Shown: piece after piece, positions 1 to 10,837 of the stretch
Layout of the letters: every line of letters starts with the position of its first letter
Position numbering within the stretch: the first letter of the stretch is position 1
DNA from: Ricinus communis
Taxonomy: Eukaryota > Streptophyta > Magnoliopsida > Malpighiales > Euphorbiaceae
Assembly (NCBI RefSeq): GCF_019578655.1
Contig: NC_063256.1
Location: 23,846,005-23,910,004 of the forward strand
DNA: 64,000 nt
Direction of reading: 5' to 3'
Notes under the pieces: model-generated
The model's database searches: none
Told to the model about the DNA's origin: nothing
Seen by the model: the letters and a program-made list of their open reading frames with translations, nothing else
Position numbers and translations under genes: made by a program

Positions 1-330
1 TCAAAACACGCTCATTCCCGTTTGGATTAATCGAAAGCAACATGATTTCTCCCTTACGGGCATGGCTTTACGTCTTGTCCTGCTTGATGATCAAGCTAAG
101 CCCCAATGCATTCCCATGATTCCTTATGCCAATTCTTATGTCATCAGGATTCCTCATGCCTTGAGAACAAGGAATGATGGAGATTCTAAAGGTGCAAATC
201 CTGAATCAGAATATTGGGGTATGCCGCGATTCTTATCATTCCCTCTTTCCTCTAGAAGATTCATCCGCGATCACTCGGTGAATGATATCAATACTCGATC
301 AACTAATTTTCTTTTTTTGCATTCGTCCAA
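1..330 (+). repeat. Repeat A fragment (dispersed ~1 kb repeat)
   Basis: Non-coding copy of a repeat found many times in this window. Diagnostic words include 'gattaatcgaaagcaacatg', 'gatgatcaagctaagcccc', 'aggaacaaggaatgatgg' and 'gatcaactaattttctttct'. It breaks off at about 330, where LTR U3 sequence begins. An open frame of 120 codons crosses this junction; only its C-terminal part (TRSRAKNMKEAL) resembles the coding part of the neighbouring LTR, so I do not call the frame a gene. Confidence 0.8.
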
Positions 331-1175
331 GCTAATTACAAGATCAAGGGCCAAAAATATGAAGGAAGCACTTGTTAGGCTTATCAAGAATATTTGGGCT
401 CAAGACACTAGCCATGATGAGTAAACTCTAAATCAAGTCTAAGAAATATTAGCTTGATCTAATACCAAGGGGTTTGATTAATTCTAATTGGGCCTTAATT
501 ATTCAAATCAAGCTAGTAACGTACTAAGGAAGCAAGTTAGGCCAAGGAGGACTTAAAGAGCAAGCCCATGTGTGTGACCTCCTTAAGTAATTAGGGTTTC
601 AACTTAAGCTTGCTGACTAGTCAACAAGGTGGGTGGCACCTTCTATTTTTTATTTAGGAAGTTTCTTATTTGTTTTATTTTATTTAGGAAGTAATGATTT
701 ACTCCCTAAATGATTTATTTCTCTTTTTCCTATCTGAATTATAGGGGAAACTTGATTGTTAACTATTTAAGAATTTAATTTTATTTCTTATTTAGTTTAG
801 GAAGTAATCTATTGTCTTCTAAGTGATTTTATTACTTTTCGAGTGTTAATCTAGGGTTATAAGAGGCTTATAAATATCTTGAATTCGGCTACCTATATAA
901 ATCAATCTTGTATGAATTATTTTCTTATCAATGAAGTAAGTTATTTCTTTACTTTGTTCTTTGTGAACTTTTCAAGTTTTCTTTCATTGTTTGCGAATTC
1001 CTTGTCCTATCAATTTTCAGAACTTAATCGTTTTAAGCTTTAGAATTGCGGTGACATACATCTTTTTATAATCAAAGGGTTTTAGTTCTATCATCATAGA
1101 TTTGAATTTGACAATTCTAAAATTAGAATCAATTTCAATTTGGGTCCTATATCTCTATATATAGAGTCCACATCA
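331..1175 (+). mobile_element. Ty3/gypsy LTR (subtype IV), 5' end truncated
   Basis: LTR body ending in CA ('gtccacatca'), followed two bases later by a degenerate initiator-tRNA-Met primer-binding site. The start is cut at the junction with repeat A, so the usual TGAT.. terminus and the minisatellite part of U3 are missing. The U3-encoded motif TRSRAKNMKEAL is still readable near 335-370. Bases 1,190-1,911 behind the PBS are the untranslated leader of the element; I see nothing else in them. Confidence 0.7.
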
Positions 1176-1177
1176 TT

Positions 1178-1189
1178 TGATATAAGAGC
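1178..1189 (+). promoter_or_regulatory. Primer-binding site, tRNA-iMet type (degenerate)
   Basis: TGATATAAGAGC, 10 of 12 matches to TGGTATCAGAGC, the complement of the initiator tRNA-Met 3' end. It lies two bases after the LTR terminus, as expected for minus-strand priming in Ty3/gypsy elements. Confidence 0.7.
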
Positions 1190-2301
1190 TTCGACTTCAA
1201 GTTAGGATTACTTATCCAATTTTCAATTCTTTGTTTGTTCTCTTATTGATTCAATTTTTTAGCTTATTCAAAAAAATCAAAGAAGGCCAAAATTATCTTT
1301 GTTACACCAAAAGACCGAAAATTGATTTCTTATTGCTAAAGGGTTTGGATTCAAGCAAAATACCACTCTAGCAAGTTCTTTTGTTAATTTCGCCTATATT
1401 CAAAAAGACAAAAAAGTTCTTGCAATTTCAGTTTGCACCTAGTTAAAAAAAAAGAAAGATGAAGAAAGTTGTTCGGTGCAGAAAAAGTGAGTTGGAAGTA
1501 GTCTTGTAACTACAAGATCCGATTCCTTGTTGAATCCCATTTGTTACCCTTCCTTCACAATTATGGCATCCTATACCTTACTTTTCTTTATTTTTAAGCG
1601 AGTCTTGTTCATTTGATTATTTTCTTTTATTTGATACTTGTGCATTGCATTTGAACTTTAAAAGTTTAAATTTTAAGTTCTTGTGTTGATTTGATAAGTA
1701 ATTTGTTACAATTCCTTGTTTGCTTGTCTTAGTTCTGTAAGATTAGATAAAGGAATTTAAATGGTAAAAGGCGAGTGGTGAGTTCAAAAGAGGGTAAAAG
1801 CTTAAAATTGAGCGAAAAACACTAGGGATTGCATCAAAAGAGTAAAACACGTTAGAGAGTGACTAGGTGAGGTATCTTTTGTTTCCTTTCTTATTGAGTA
1901 GGTTATACAACATGTCTCAAGATAAAGCAAAGTGCACTCAGAGTGAGGAAGGGCATGTAGATATGAAAATCTATATGAATTCCATCCAACAAATAATGGA
2001 GAAGATGGAGATGAGATTCGCCGAGAGACTAATTGACTTTGAGGATAGATTTGACAAGTTTGAATCTCAAACTCAAAGGGAGCATAATACATGCAACAAT
2101 CAATTCCATGGAAGAAGGGAGATCCGAGATGATCAAGAAGATGATGACCAAATGCCTAATTTGGGGAGATATGGACGTGCACGACTTTACAACAATCTAG
2201 GAAGTATCAAAATGAAAATTCCAAGCTTCCAAGGCAAAAGTGACTCCGAATCATACTTGGAGTGGGACAAAAAGGTAGATTTCATCTTCGAGGGTCATCA
2301 C

Positions 2302-3241
2302 TGATACAAACCAAACTAGCACAATGAATCCTACTCCAACAAAGAGTCTTGATAATATAAATCCTACTAGCTCAAGGAATTCTAATCAAATAAGGTGTCT
2401 TGACTCAATTAGGAATCCTAATCTTGCAAAGAGTTCTGATGATATTAGGAGTTCAAGCAACAAAAGGAATCCTAATTCAACTAGGAATCCTGATTTAACT
2501 AGGAGTCCTAGTTCGACTCAAATTGCAAGTTAATGAGCTTATCCAAGACATTTAGGCTGAGGATACATCAAGCCTTGAAGAATTAGATTTAAGTTCAAGG
2601 CTCATTAATCTAATTCAATTTATTGGGCTTGAATGAATCTAATTGGGCTTAAAAGGACCAAAGAAGTTGAATTGGAGCATATCAAGACTTTGGGCCTAAC
2701 TTGGCTTATGTTATGAGGCCCATCTATATGACTTATGTAAATTAGGGTTTTATGGCTTATTATGGGCAGCCACACATGTATTTTAACCTAATTAGAACTT
2801 TGTTTAAGTTTTCTCTTTTAGTTAGGAAGTTTATCTTTATCCTATATGAGATGTAAATCTTTATTAGTTAAGATTTATATTTTTCTAAGGCCTATAAAGA
2901 CTAGTACGAATTTTGATGTAATGAATTAAAAAAAGTTAAAGTTGAGTTTGAATCATAATTGGTTATTAAACCTAAAAGCTGTTTTACTTTTGTCTTTGTG
3001 TTCTTGTGTAGAATGCATGCTTAAGAAACATCTAAGTAGATTTATCTTGTGCAGTGTTTCGAAATTGGGATTTAGGAACCAATTTTCTAAATTCTAATTC
3101 TTGATCATCTTTCTAAGTAATCTATTTTCTAACCTTTCTTTGGGGTTGAACCAAATTGGTTCTTGGGGTTTTCATGTTAATGTGTTGGGGGTCCATAATT
3201 CAAAAGGGATTCTCCAGCTTATTCATGATGGTTCCATATCA
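2302..3241 (+). mobile_element. Solo LTR (subtype II, 940 bp) with 5-bp target duplication
   Basis: Starts TGATACAAACC and ends GGTTCCATATCA, so TG..CA termini with a TGATA/TATCA inverted end. It sits inside gag, flanked on both sides by ATCAC (2,297-2,301 and 3,242-3,246), a clean 5-bp target-site duplication. The first ~220 bp are an 18-bp minisatellite encoding runs such as TRNPDLTRSPSSTQ. The rest resembles the minus-strand LTR at 10,838-11,725 and the 3' half of the LTR at 24,543-25,366. With one LTR and no internal region, unequal recombination between two LTRs is the simple explanation. Confidence 0.9.
2334..2521 (+). repeat. 18-bp minisatellite in LTR U3
   Basis: About ten degenerate copies of an 18-mer near 'aggaatcctactccaact'. 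Each copy is six codons, so the plus frame keeps reading R-N/S-P-x-x-T. The same repeat lies at the start of every subtype I-III LTR here whose U3 start survives. Confidence 0.85.
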
Positions 3242-3311
3242 ATCACTATTCTAAGGAAAAGAAAGTCAAATTAGCCACCGTTGAATTCACCAACCATGCC
3301 TTAGTATGGTG

Positions 3312-3855
3312 TGATATGAACGTGCCTAACTTGTACTAAGCCCATATTCAATGTTGATGTCTTTACTAAAGATCGTTCACCTAATCAAGCAAAAAAACTC
3401 TAACTCCCAACAAGACCCTTAAATAACTTGTACCTAAGAACCTTAATTATAAAGAATTAAAGGCTGCTTAACATAAACAAAAGTTTAGATTAGACTAAGT
3501 TTGTAAAATGCCAAGCCTTCACTTGATAAATTCACCAAGTTCATAAATAACAAAAGAGGAGAATTAACTCCAAAAATAATCAATATTCAACAACCCTCTT
3601 TACATAGAAATTCATACCAGCTTATATAGGCCTTAAAAAAACCTAGTTATATAATGATAAGGAAGCAAATAACAATACGACTAGGAATAGAACTCCTAAA
3701 CTAAAAAGATAACTTAAAACAAGACTCCTAACTATTAAAAGACTTCTTTAAATGAACAAATACTCCTATAATCCATCCAATCCAAACCCATATAATAAAC
3801 ATGACTATTGGGCTTAAGTAACATGTAATATGCAGCCCATTCTTGAGTATTGAAC
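3312..3855 (-). mobile_element. LTR fragment (subtype III), minus orientation
   Basis: Begins on the plus strand with 'tgatatgaacgtgcctaac', the reverse complement of an LTR 3' end, and runs collinear with 17,225-17,770 and, inverted, with the LTRs at 28.4-29.35 and 30.6-31.6 kb. It stops at 3,855 before the U3 minisatellite, so its U3 half is missing. It cut the gag remnant to its left. Confidence 0.75.
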
Positions 3856-3930
3856 TACCGTACACATAACTAATAATACTCCTACCCAAATAACTTCATT
3901 ATATGCGTCCCAAACATGAAAACACTTACA
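3856..3930 (+). repeat. Repeat A fragment
   Basis: Short piece with 'ttcattatatgcgtcccaaa', the core of repeat A in plus orientation, between two LTR fragments. Confidence 0.6.
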
Positions 3931-6817
3931 GTCCAGCTTGAATGGGTAGGCGTAAGGCCACCGAATCCCATAGTAAGCCTGACTATTCATTATCTCAATC
4001 AAATTGAAATCCGAACTCAATCCAAAGCACTTCTTCCACAATTTGGTCCACCAGCATAATTAGGCGAGACTTGAATTTATATAAAATTACAAATTGATAA
4101 GTCTAAAAGTTATACTACGGAGAACCTAGAATTTTACAAGTCAAACATACCAAATTCAATTACATCAACCCGATGATGAATGAGTCGGGCTCCTAGATAA
4201 GAATTGCGAAAAGACTAACAATCACCTGAACAATAGTGAAATTGAGACTGTCAGTCTCGAGAGTTAGTTAAAATCATATATCCCAAAACGAATATAAATA
4301 CCTCAATAAAACATTTATTTAATTAAAATAAAGTACATATAATGCTATGCTTCTATAAAATAAAATAAATTTTATTTCATACTATGGGACAGAATACCTC
4401 AGTAGAACCCTAGTCTCAACAATAACATCTCGACTCTCTGATTCTAACAAACTGGCGCACAGAGAGCAAAGCTCGACTAGGATCCTTAAATCCAGTCCAG
4501 TCACTTAAGTTCTCACTAATAGTCTTAGCCTTTCAGCTCTGTTACTCCGATAAGCCTGGCGCACAGAGAGTAAAGCTCGACCAGGTTCCTTAAGTCCAAT
4601 CTAGTCACTTAGGTTTCCAATAAAGCCAGCGTCTAGAGAGCATTGCTCGACCAGGGACCTTTACTCTGGCAAAGTCACTCTACTCAGCCCAGAGAGTTAA
4701 ACTCGACCAGGGCAAGTCCTAAACTTACCTTTTTAAATTTAGCAACCTTTAACTTTTTATTTTCTGTCTCTGATTCATACCCGATGCGCACGCGGTCCTG
4801 ATGTAACACATCAAGTGACATGTTCTACTACCGACTCATCCCGAGACAATAAGAAAACACAAAACCATAATGCAGTAAATGAAGTATATATGAATACTGA
4901 TTAAATAAATAATTAAAATTTTAAATTATTTAATTAGAACTATTACGTAAAAATCCTAGCATGACAGGTGAACAGATATATGACTTTAACTCACAGTTCC
5001 GATGACCTCCTAGCTCTGCTCTGATGCCTCCGGTAGAGCAAGTCAAACGGACGGATTTATCTAATCACTGGAACAATTTTTATATCAGAAGAAGTAAAAT
5101 ATTTGATAATTAAACCTAGGCTTAGACTCCTAGGACTGACTATCTAAAAATTTTCTACTCGGGTAAATTCTACTGAATATCCGGCAGAACCTCCCCTAAA
5201 TACGGATGTCTACCCCTCGTCTTATAGGTCCAGTACCTACCAGAAAACACTTCAAATATTCCAATAATTTATTTAACGGGAGTCGGGCCACCAAACTACA
5301 TTATTTTTCCTGACTCCGCCACACAACACAAAACATAATTATTCGCAGACAGCCCGACAAACTATCTATTTTAACTAATAAACCTCACATAACTTTTCTA
5401 ATATTCAACACAACAATTAAACACATAATTTTTATCAATGAATTCTAAACTCAATGGGCTAGAGAATTACCGAGATGCTTGATCGCTCGGTCGACTCGCC
5501 ACCAGCTACCGGAGTCTGATCGACGATTCGAACGTGCCTACAGACTCGAGACAACGTGCTGATGATGATCCTAGCTTTCGATCTTCCAATTCAACCCTAG
5601 ATTATCCAGTGAAATTTGCGGACGATCTCGCTGTCAATTTTCAAACGGAGTTCGATCTCCACGAAACCGGTGCCATTGGAAAGCTTGAGCTAAGGAGAGT
5701 TTGGATATGTCCTCTGATTGGCCATCCCTTGCCAGAACTCGCAGGAAAATAAAAAAACTTCGGCTGCCCCCCATTTTCTCTCTCCATCATGAACTTCCAA
5801 CTCCGGCCACCATTTGCGACATTACCACCGCCAAGATGAAGCTCAGGTCGAGGGGAGTTGTTCGCCACCAAGAACTGGGGCTACTACTGCCAGGAACGCC
5901 ATGCATGGTGGCAAGGAAAGCTACGGCTGCCTTCCTCGCCCCGCGCCTACCGTCCCCGTTTACAGCTGCCACCAACACCCACGAGCTCGCTGCCGCCATC
6001 GAAGCCGATGCCCCCTTCCCTTTCGTCTTCTCTTCTTCCTTCCTTCTTTCTTTCTTTTTTTTCCTTCCTTTTCGACATTTAGTCCCTGAACTTTTCATCT
6101 TTACCATTTAGTCACTCAACTTTTTAATTACTAACAATTTCACCCTGCAAAATTTCTGATTAACCCTTAAACTTTTTTTTAGCTTTTTAACTAAGCCCCT
6201 AACTATTTAATTTGGACAAAATTAAAATTATTGAAAATAGAAAATTTCTTAATTACCCTTACTTTTAAAAGTGAAATTACCAAAATACCCTTATCGATAT
6301 ATTTAATTACAAAAATACCAAACATACAAATTTTCATTAAAACCCCATATTAATAGAATTATATTTTTAATCCTTATTCCAAAATAAATTTTCAATTTAA
6401 TTCTAACACACAATTAATTTAATTAATCAATTTGCTAACTATTTTCCAATTAAATCAACACCATTAGCTAATTCAAATTCATTATTCCTAAATAAATTCT
6501 TTTATAAAAGATTATTTATTAATTCTTTCATAATTCTCAAATATAGAATTTTAATTCATATATTCATATTGGGGAAAAATTAAGCAGCCAAAAATATAAT
6601 TTATTTTCCAATGAATTTACTTAATTACTTTCTTGAAAAAAAATCAAACTAATTAGATATAGAAAAATAACTCTCTTATTTTTATCTAGAATTGCAATTC
6701 TATTTTAAATCATCCCAATTAAATCAATTGAAAATAAAGTAATATTAATTTAAATAAAAACTCATTATTAACTAATACTAATATTATTATTATTAAGAGA
6801 AAATTTTGGGTATTACA
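3931..6817 (+). mobile_element. Large LTR fragment of the TGTCACGACC family (~2.9 kb)
   Basis: Collinear with 54,670-55,876 and 58,883-60,215: shared blocks include 'gtaaggccaccgaatc', 'gttaaaatcatatatccc', 'ctcgaccagggcaagtccta' and 'ccattggaaagcttgagct'. The start is truncated. The end 'gggtattaca' at 6,817 is a typical LTR 3' terminus for a TGTCACGACC start. Within it are degenerate tandem copies (4,430-4,720), a GC-rich part (5,480-6,010), a pyrimidine tract (6,005-6,070) and AT-rich sequence to the end. Open frames here (for example 5,534-5,752 and 5,701-6,111) are on both strands and overlap, and I read them as chance. Repeat A lies on both sides but in opposite orientations. Confidence 0.7.
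4430..4720 (+). repeat. Degenerate tandem repeat inside the LTR
   Basis: About four imperfect copies, roughly 70-110 bp apart, of a unit containing 'agagagcaaagctcgacc' followed by a 'gtcacttaggtt'-like tail. Related copies sit in the equivalent part of the LTR right of the gap (about 59,460-59,620). Confidence 0.65.
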
Positions 6818-9250
6818 GGTTTCATTACTTTGGATGCATATAATTAGTAATTTGGGTCGGAGTGTTATTAGGTAGGCCCTCACCAATTATTTCAATTCAA
6901 GGTTTGCACCATTGGGGTCTCGATTATTCTTTGTTCCTTTAGGCACAAGTACTCTTGATGCTATAAGGATTGGCATAAGGAATCATGGGAATGCAATTGA
7001 CAAGCTTGATCGGCGGCATTGGAGTGTGACTTGATGATCAAGCAGGATGAGACGCAAATCTACGAGTAAGGAAGAAATCATGTTGCTTTCGACTAATCCA
7101 AGCGGGAATGCGGGAATTTTGATGTTTAGGATGAATACAATGAAGTATTTTGGGCTAGAGTATTATTAGGTAGGCTATGTGATTTTTTCTTATTTCATTA
7201 AGTTGGTTCATAAAATTCAGGACTAGAGGGTTCTCTAGTTCTTGATTTGACTTTAGTTTATGGATCTTTCTTTATTAGCTAGACTTGCACTAGCGAACAT
7301 AGATTTATCGCTCACGTCCTTCCTTTCTTTTGTGATCTTTGTCACCCTTGTGTTTAATTCAATTCGATTTGATCCTTATCCTTAGCCATGGAAGAGAATA
7401 AAGAACTTGCAATTTCTTTCCTTAACAAATCCAAAATCCTACCTAGGTTTTCATTTGTTCATTTCTTTTGTTCATCTCTTTCTAATCAATGTCTAGTATT
7501 ATGGCTTGGTTCTATTTTGCGATCCTAAACACGAGTGTTGAGTTAAAGCGCATCGAAGCGGCAATCATTGGCTGCATCTAATGCTTGGACAAATGCGAAG
7601 AAAGAAAATTAGTTGATCGAGTATTGATATCATTCTCCAAATGATCACGGGCAAATATTTAGAGGAAAGAGGGAACGTCGAGAATCGAGGCATGCCCAAA
7701 TATTTCAATCCAGGATATGCACTATTGAGATCTCCATCATTTCTTGTTCCTCTAGGAACGACGATTCCTGCTGACATTAGGATTAGCATAAGGAATCATG
7801 GGAACGCAATTGACAAGCTTGACCAACGGCATTGAGGCTTAGCTTGATGATCAAGCAAGATGAGATGTAAATCCACATGCGTATGAAGGAAATCATGTTG
7901 TTTTTAATTAAGCCAAGCGCAATACAAGTGGGAATGCTAGTATTTTGATGTTTGAGATGCATATAATGAAGTAATTTGGGTCGAATTATAATTAAATGGG
8001 CTCACATGAATTTTCATTTATTTTCATTAAGTTGGCTCATAAAATTTAGGACTACGAGAGTTGTTAACCAGTAAATTCCTCTCTAGTTCATGATTTTACT
8101 TTATTGATCACTCTTTATTTATTTATTCATATTTAGCTTTTAGCTTTTTCTTCTTATTGAATGAGGGCTTTTCCATTATAGAAACTGCATGGAACTGAAA
8201 ATTTGAGGCTAGTGAGCGTATTATTTCAGTTTTCTACATTGTAGGAAATCAAGTTATAGGTTCTTTTAAGAACTTTGCGGACTTATCTAGACTTGCGCTA
8301 CCAAACATAGACTTATGCTCATGTCCTTCCTTTCTTTTGGGTTCTTTATGTACCTGTGTGTTTAAAACAATTCAATTTGATCCTTATGCTTAGTCATATG
8401 GAAAAGAACAAAGAACTTGTGATTTCTTTCCTTATCGGATTTGAAATCCTATGTATGTTCTCATTTTGTCTGTTTGTTTTGTGCCTCTCTTTTTAATCTT
8501 TGTCTAGATGATGGTTTGGTTTCATTTGGGGAGCATAAACACTGGTATTGAGTTAAAGCGCATGGAAGCGGCAATCATAGGCACTGATCTAATGCTTGGA
8601 CAAATGCAAAGAAAGAAAATTAGTTGATCGAGTATTTATATCATTCTTTAAATGTTCACAGACGAATCTTTTTGAGGAACGAGGGAACAACGAGAATTTC
8701 GGCACTCCCTAATACTCCGATTCAAGATTTACACCATTGGAATCTCCATCATTCCTTGTTCCTTTAAGCACAAGGACTCTTGATGACATAAGTTTTAACA
8801 TAAGGAATCATGGGAACGCAATTCACAAGCTCGACCGGTGGTATTGGGGCTTAGCTTGATGATCAAGCAGGACGAGACATAAATCCATGCTGTAAGGGAA
8901 AAATCATGTTGCTTTCAGTTAATACGAGCGAAAATGCATGCCTTTTGAAGTTTAGGGGTCATATAATGAAGTATATTGGGTTGGAGTGTTATTAGGTAAT
9001 GCCCATATGAATTTCCCCTTGTTTTCATTAAGGAATCATGGAAACGTAATTGATAAAGTTCACTAGTGGCATTAGATCATGACTTGATGATCAAGCAGGA
9101 CGAGACAAAAATCCATGCGCATGATGGAGAAATCATGTAGCTCTTGATCAATCCAAGCAGAAATGTGCACATTTTTATGTTTGGGATGCATAAAATGAAG
9201 TAACTTGGGCCGGAGTGTTATTAGGTAGGCCACACGAATTTCCCCTTATT
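6818..9250 (-). repeat. Repeat A, minus-strand tandem block
   Basis: Head-to-tail copies in reverse orientation. The landmark 'gtgttattaggtagg' or a variant recurs near 6,870, 7,165, 8,000, 8,990 and 9,220, giving long units of about 0.85-1.0 kb and short units of about 0.24-0.30 kb. No coding capacity is seen; short frames such as 7,565-7,789 lie within repeat sequence. Confidence 0.8.
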
Positions 9251-9554
9251 AGATTCATTCAAGCCTAATAAACTTAATTAGATTAATGAAATTCTTCAAG
9301 CCTTGATATGTCCTTAGCCCAAATATCTTGGATAAGCTTATTGACTTGTAATTTGAATCGGACTAGGACTCCTAGTTAAATTAGGATTCCTTTTATTGCT
9401 TGAACTCCTAATATCATCAGGACTCCTTGCTGGAATAGGATTCCTAGTTGAGTTAGGATTTCTTGTTGGATTAAGATTCCTTGAGCTCATAGGATTTGCA
9501 TCATTAAGACTCCTTGTTGGAGTAGGATTCATTGTCGTAGTTTGGTTCGTATCA
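9251..9554 (-). repeat. 3' LTR (truncated) with 18-bp minisatellite
   Basis: Minus-strand start TGATACGAACC lies directly after the polypurine tract. The minisatellite occupies about 9,354-9,535 and encodes TRSLNDANPMSSRN-like runs. The LTR is cut after about 300 bp at the border with repeat A. Confidence 0.8.
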
Positions 9555-9582
9555 TCCCCCTTTTGATTGAAAAGGTTCGTCC

Positions 9583-9951
9583 TCAAATCTTGCCTGAATA
9601 TTGTGAAAGAAGCAAACATATAATCTCCAAGAACAATATTAACTCATTATCAATTTGGAAATCTTTCACAAAAGTTATTAGAGGAGCCTTAGAACAAAGA
9701 ATACTTTCAATGCCAATAAACTCAACATGTTCAACCCCCTCAATGGCATTAAGCAAAATATCTTCATTCTTCACCAGCTCAACTTTTACTTCATCTTTAA
9801 CAATGGTCTCTTCACCTTGGGTTTCATTCAAAAGTTGCAAATCATTGTCTTTTTCACCATCTTCATTAATCATGTCTTTAGAATCTTTATTGACTTTGGT
9901 ACAAGGTTGTAACTCCTCTACATCATCAATCTTCTTGTTTCTACTCTCCAA
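9583..9951 (-). pseudogene. Acidic ORF of the RT-less element, function unknown
   Basis: Open frame of 122 codons on the minus strand ending just before the polypurine tract. It is rich in D, E and K (ESRNKKIDDVEELQP, INEDGEKDND) and ends with a hydrophobic block LFLEIICLLLSQYSGKI. The same protein, clearly homologous along its length, ends the element at 28.4-31.6 kb (30,292-30,582) and a fragment at 35.5-35.8 kb. It replaces the position where autonomous relatives carry the PR-RT linker and RT. It could be a diverged gag-pol linker or an ORF specific to this family. The upstream part is broken by stops, so this copy is probably dead. Confidence 0.55.
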
Positions 9952-10009
9952 AATGCTCTTTTTATCTTCACTCTCTAAAGCACTTTTTTATTTTTCCATC
10001 TCTTTATTT

Positions 10010-10430
10010 TTAAGCCCCTACTCTCATTCTTTCCATTTTACATTGGTCTTCATACACTTCTTTTACTGAAAGTGATGCAAGTATAGTCTTTCTTCTATCC
10101 TTAGTGAATGAATACCTATTAAGGTACCCATCATGCATCGCCTTCCTATCAAATTGCCATGGCCGCCCAAGAAAAATATTAATAGTATGCATAAGTACTA
10201 CATCGCACAACACCACATCATGATATTTACCAATAGAGAAGGAATTAATTGCTTGCTAGTTTACCTTAACCTCACCACAATTATTAAGCCATTTAAGCTT
10301 ATATGGACGTTGGTGTGGTATGGTAGGCAGCCCCAATCTACTAATTAAGAGAGTACTTACAAGATTAGTGCAACTCCAATTATCAATAATCATATTACAC
10401 GCCATGCCTTATGCATGACATCGTGTGTGA
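10010..10430 (-). pseudogene. pol: Ty3/gypsy retropepsin-like remnant
   Basis: The minus-strand frame 10,216-10,010 carries IFLGRPWQFDRKAMHDG and NRYSF..VYEDQ, the conserved C-terminal part of plant Ty3/gypsy protease regions (ILLGRPWQxDR..HDG). Upstream, around 10,400-10,380, the active-site region reads IIDNWSCTN where the 21 kb element has IIDGG, so the catalytic loop is altered. Stops lie between the two parts. No RT follows downstream. Confidence 0.7.
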
Positions 10431-10823
10431 AACAATTTGTCCTTCTGTTGCTCATGGCAGTCCTCCTTTTGATAATACATCTCACACACACAACTCACAT
10501 CTTTAACACTTAAAACAAATCAGAATTAAAACGACACGACAACCAGAAGACAAAACTAGACTTAATAAACAAGATTAAGCTTATGCACAATAAAACACGT
10601 AAGAACAATATGTAATGGAGAATAACTAATCTTAATGACTGAATAACAAAGAGGACATAATTAAAATGGCAAAGCAAATTTTTTTTTTTAATTTTAGAAG
10701 TCTAACAATTGAGTTAGACAAAGAACCAATAACAAGAATCGAATTAAAAGAGATAAAAAGGAAATAAGAAATTAGAATTTAATAATGAAAATATGAAAGA
10801 ATAAAACCTGATCTAGAACCAAA

Positions 10824-10835
10824 GCTTTGATACTA
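10824..10835 (-). promoter_or_regulatory. Primer-binding site (degenerate), minus strand
   Basis: Minus-strand TAGTATCAAAGC, 10 of 12 matches to TGGTATCAGAGC, two bases after the LTR end. Confidence 0.65.
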
Positions 10836-10837
10836 AA

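Larger units (their letters stand above)
1912..3311 (+). pseudogene. gag: Ty3/gypsy gag, N-terminal part, split by a solo LTR
   Basis: Gag is the structural capsid-like protein that packages element RNA. The frame starts at ATG 1,912 (MSQDKAKC) and is open to 2,301. It contains an acidic, coiled-coil-like first third and then the gag core segment with SFQGKSDSESYLEWDKKVDF, matching PKFQGKADPEAYLEWEKKV in the other gag at 20.3 kb. At 2,301 a solo LTR interrupts it. The reading resumes at 3,242 with the segment corresponding to YSEDRKVKLAAIEF of the 20 kb copy and is cut again at 3,312 by a minus-strand LTR. An upstream in-frame ATG at 1,867 exists, but the start at 1,912 gives the gag-like N terminus. 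No capsid C-terminal half, zinc knuckle or pol follows, so the gene is dead. Confidence 0.8.

Noticed and set aside
3814..4041. Frame of 75 codons on the minus strand
   Set aside because: Crosses three repeat junctions (LTR, repeat A, second LTR).
5534..6111. Overlapping open frames in the GC-rich part of the LTR, on both strands
   Set aside because: The sequence is collinear with the LTRs at 54.7 and 58.9 kb, where the frames are not kept. Low-complexity stretches (pyrimidine tract) extend them by chance.
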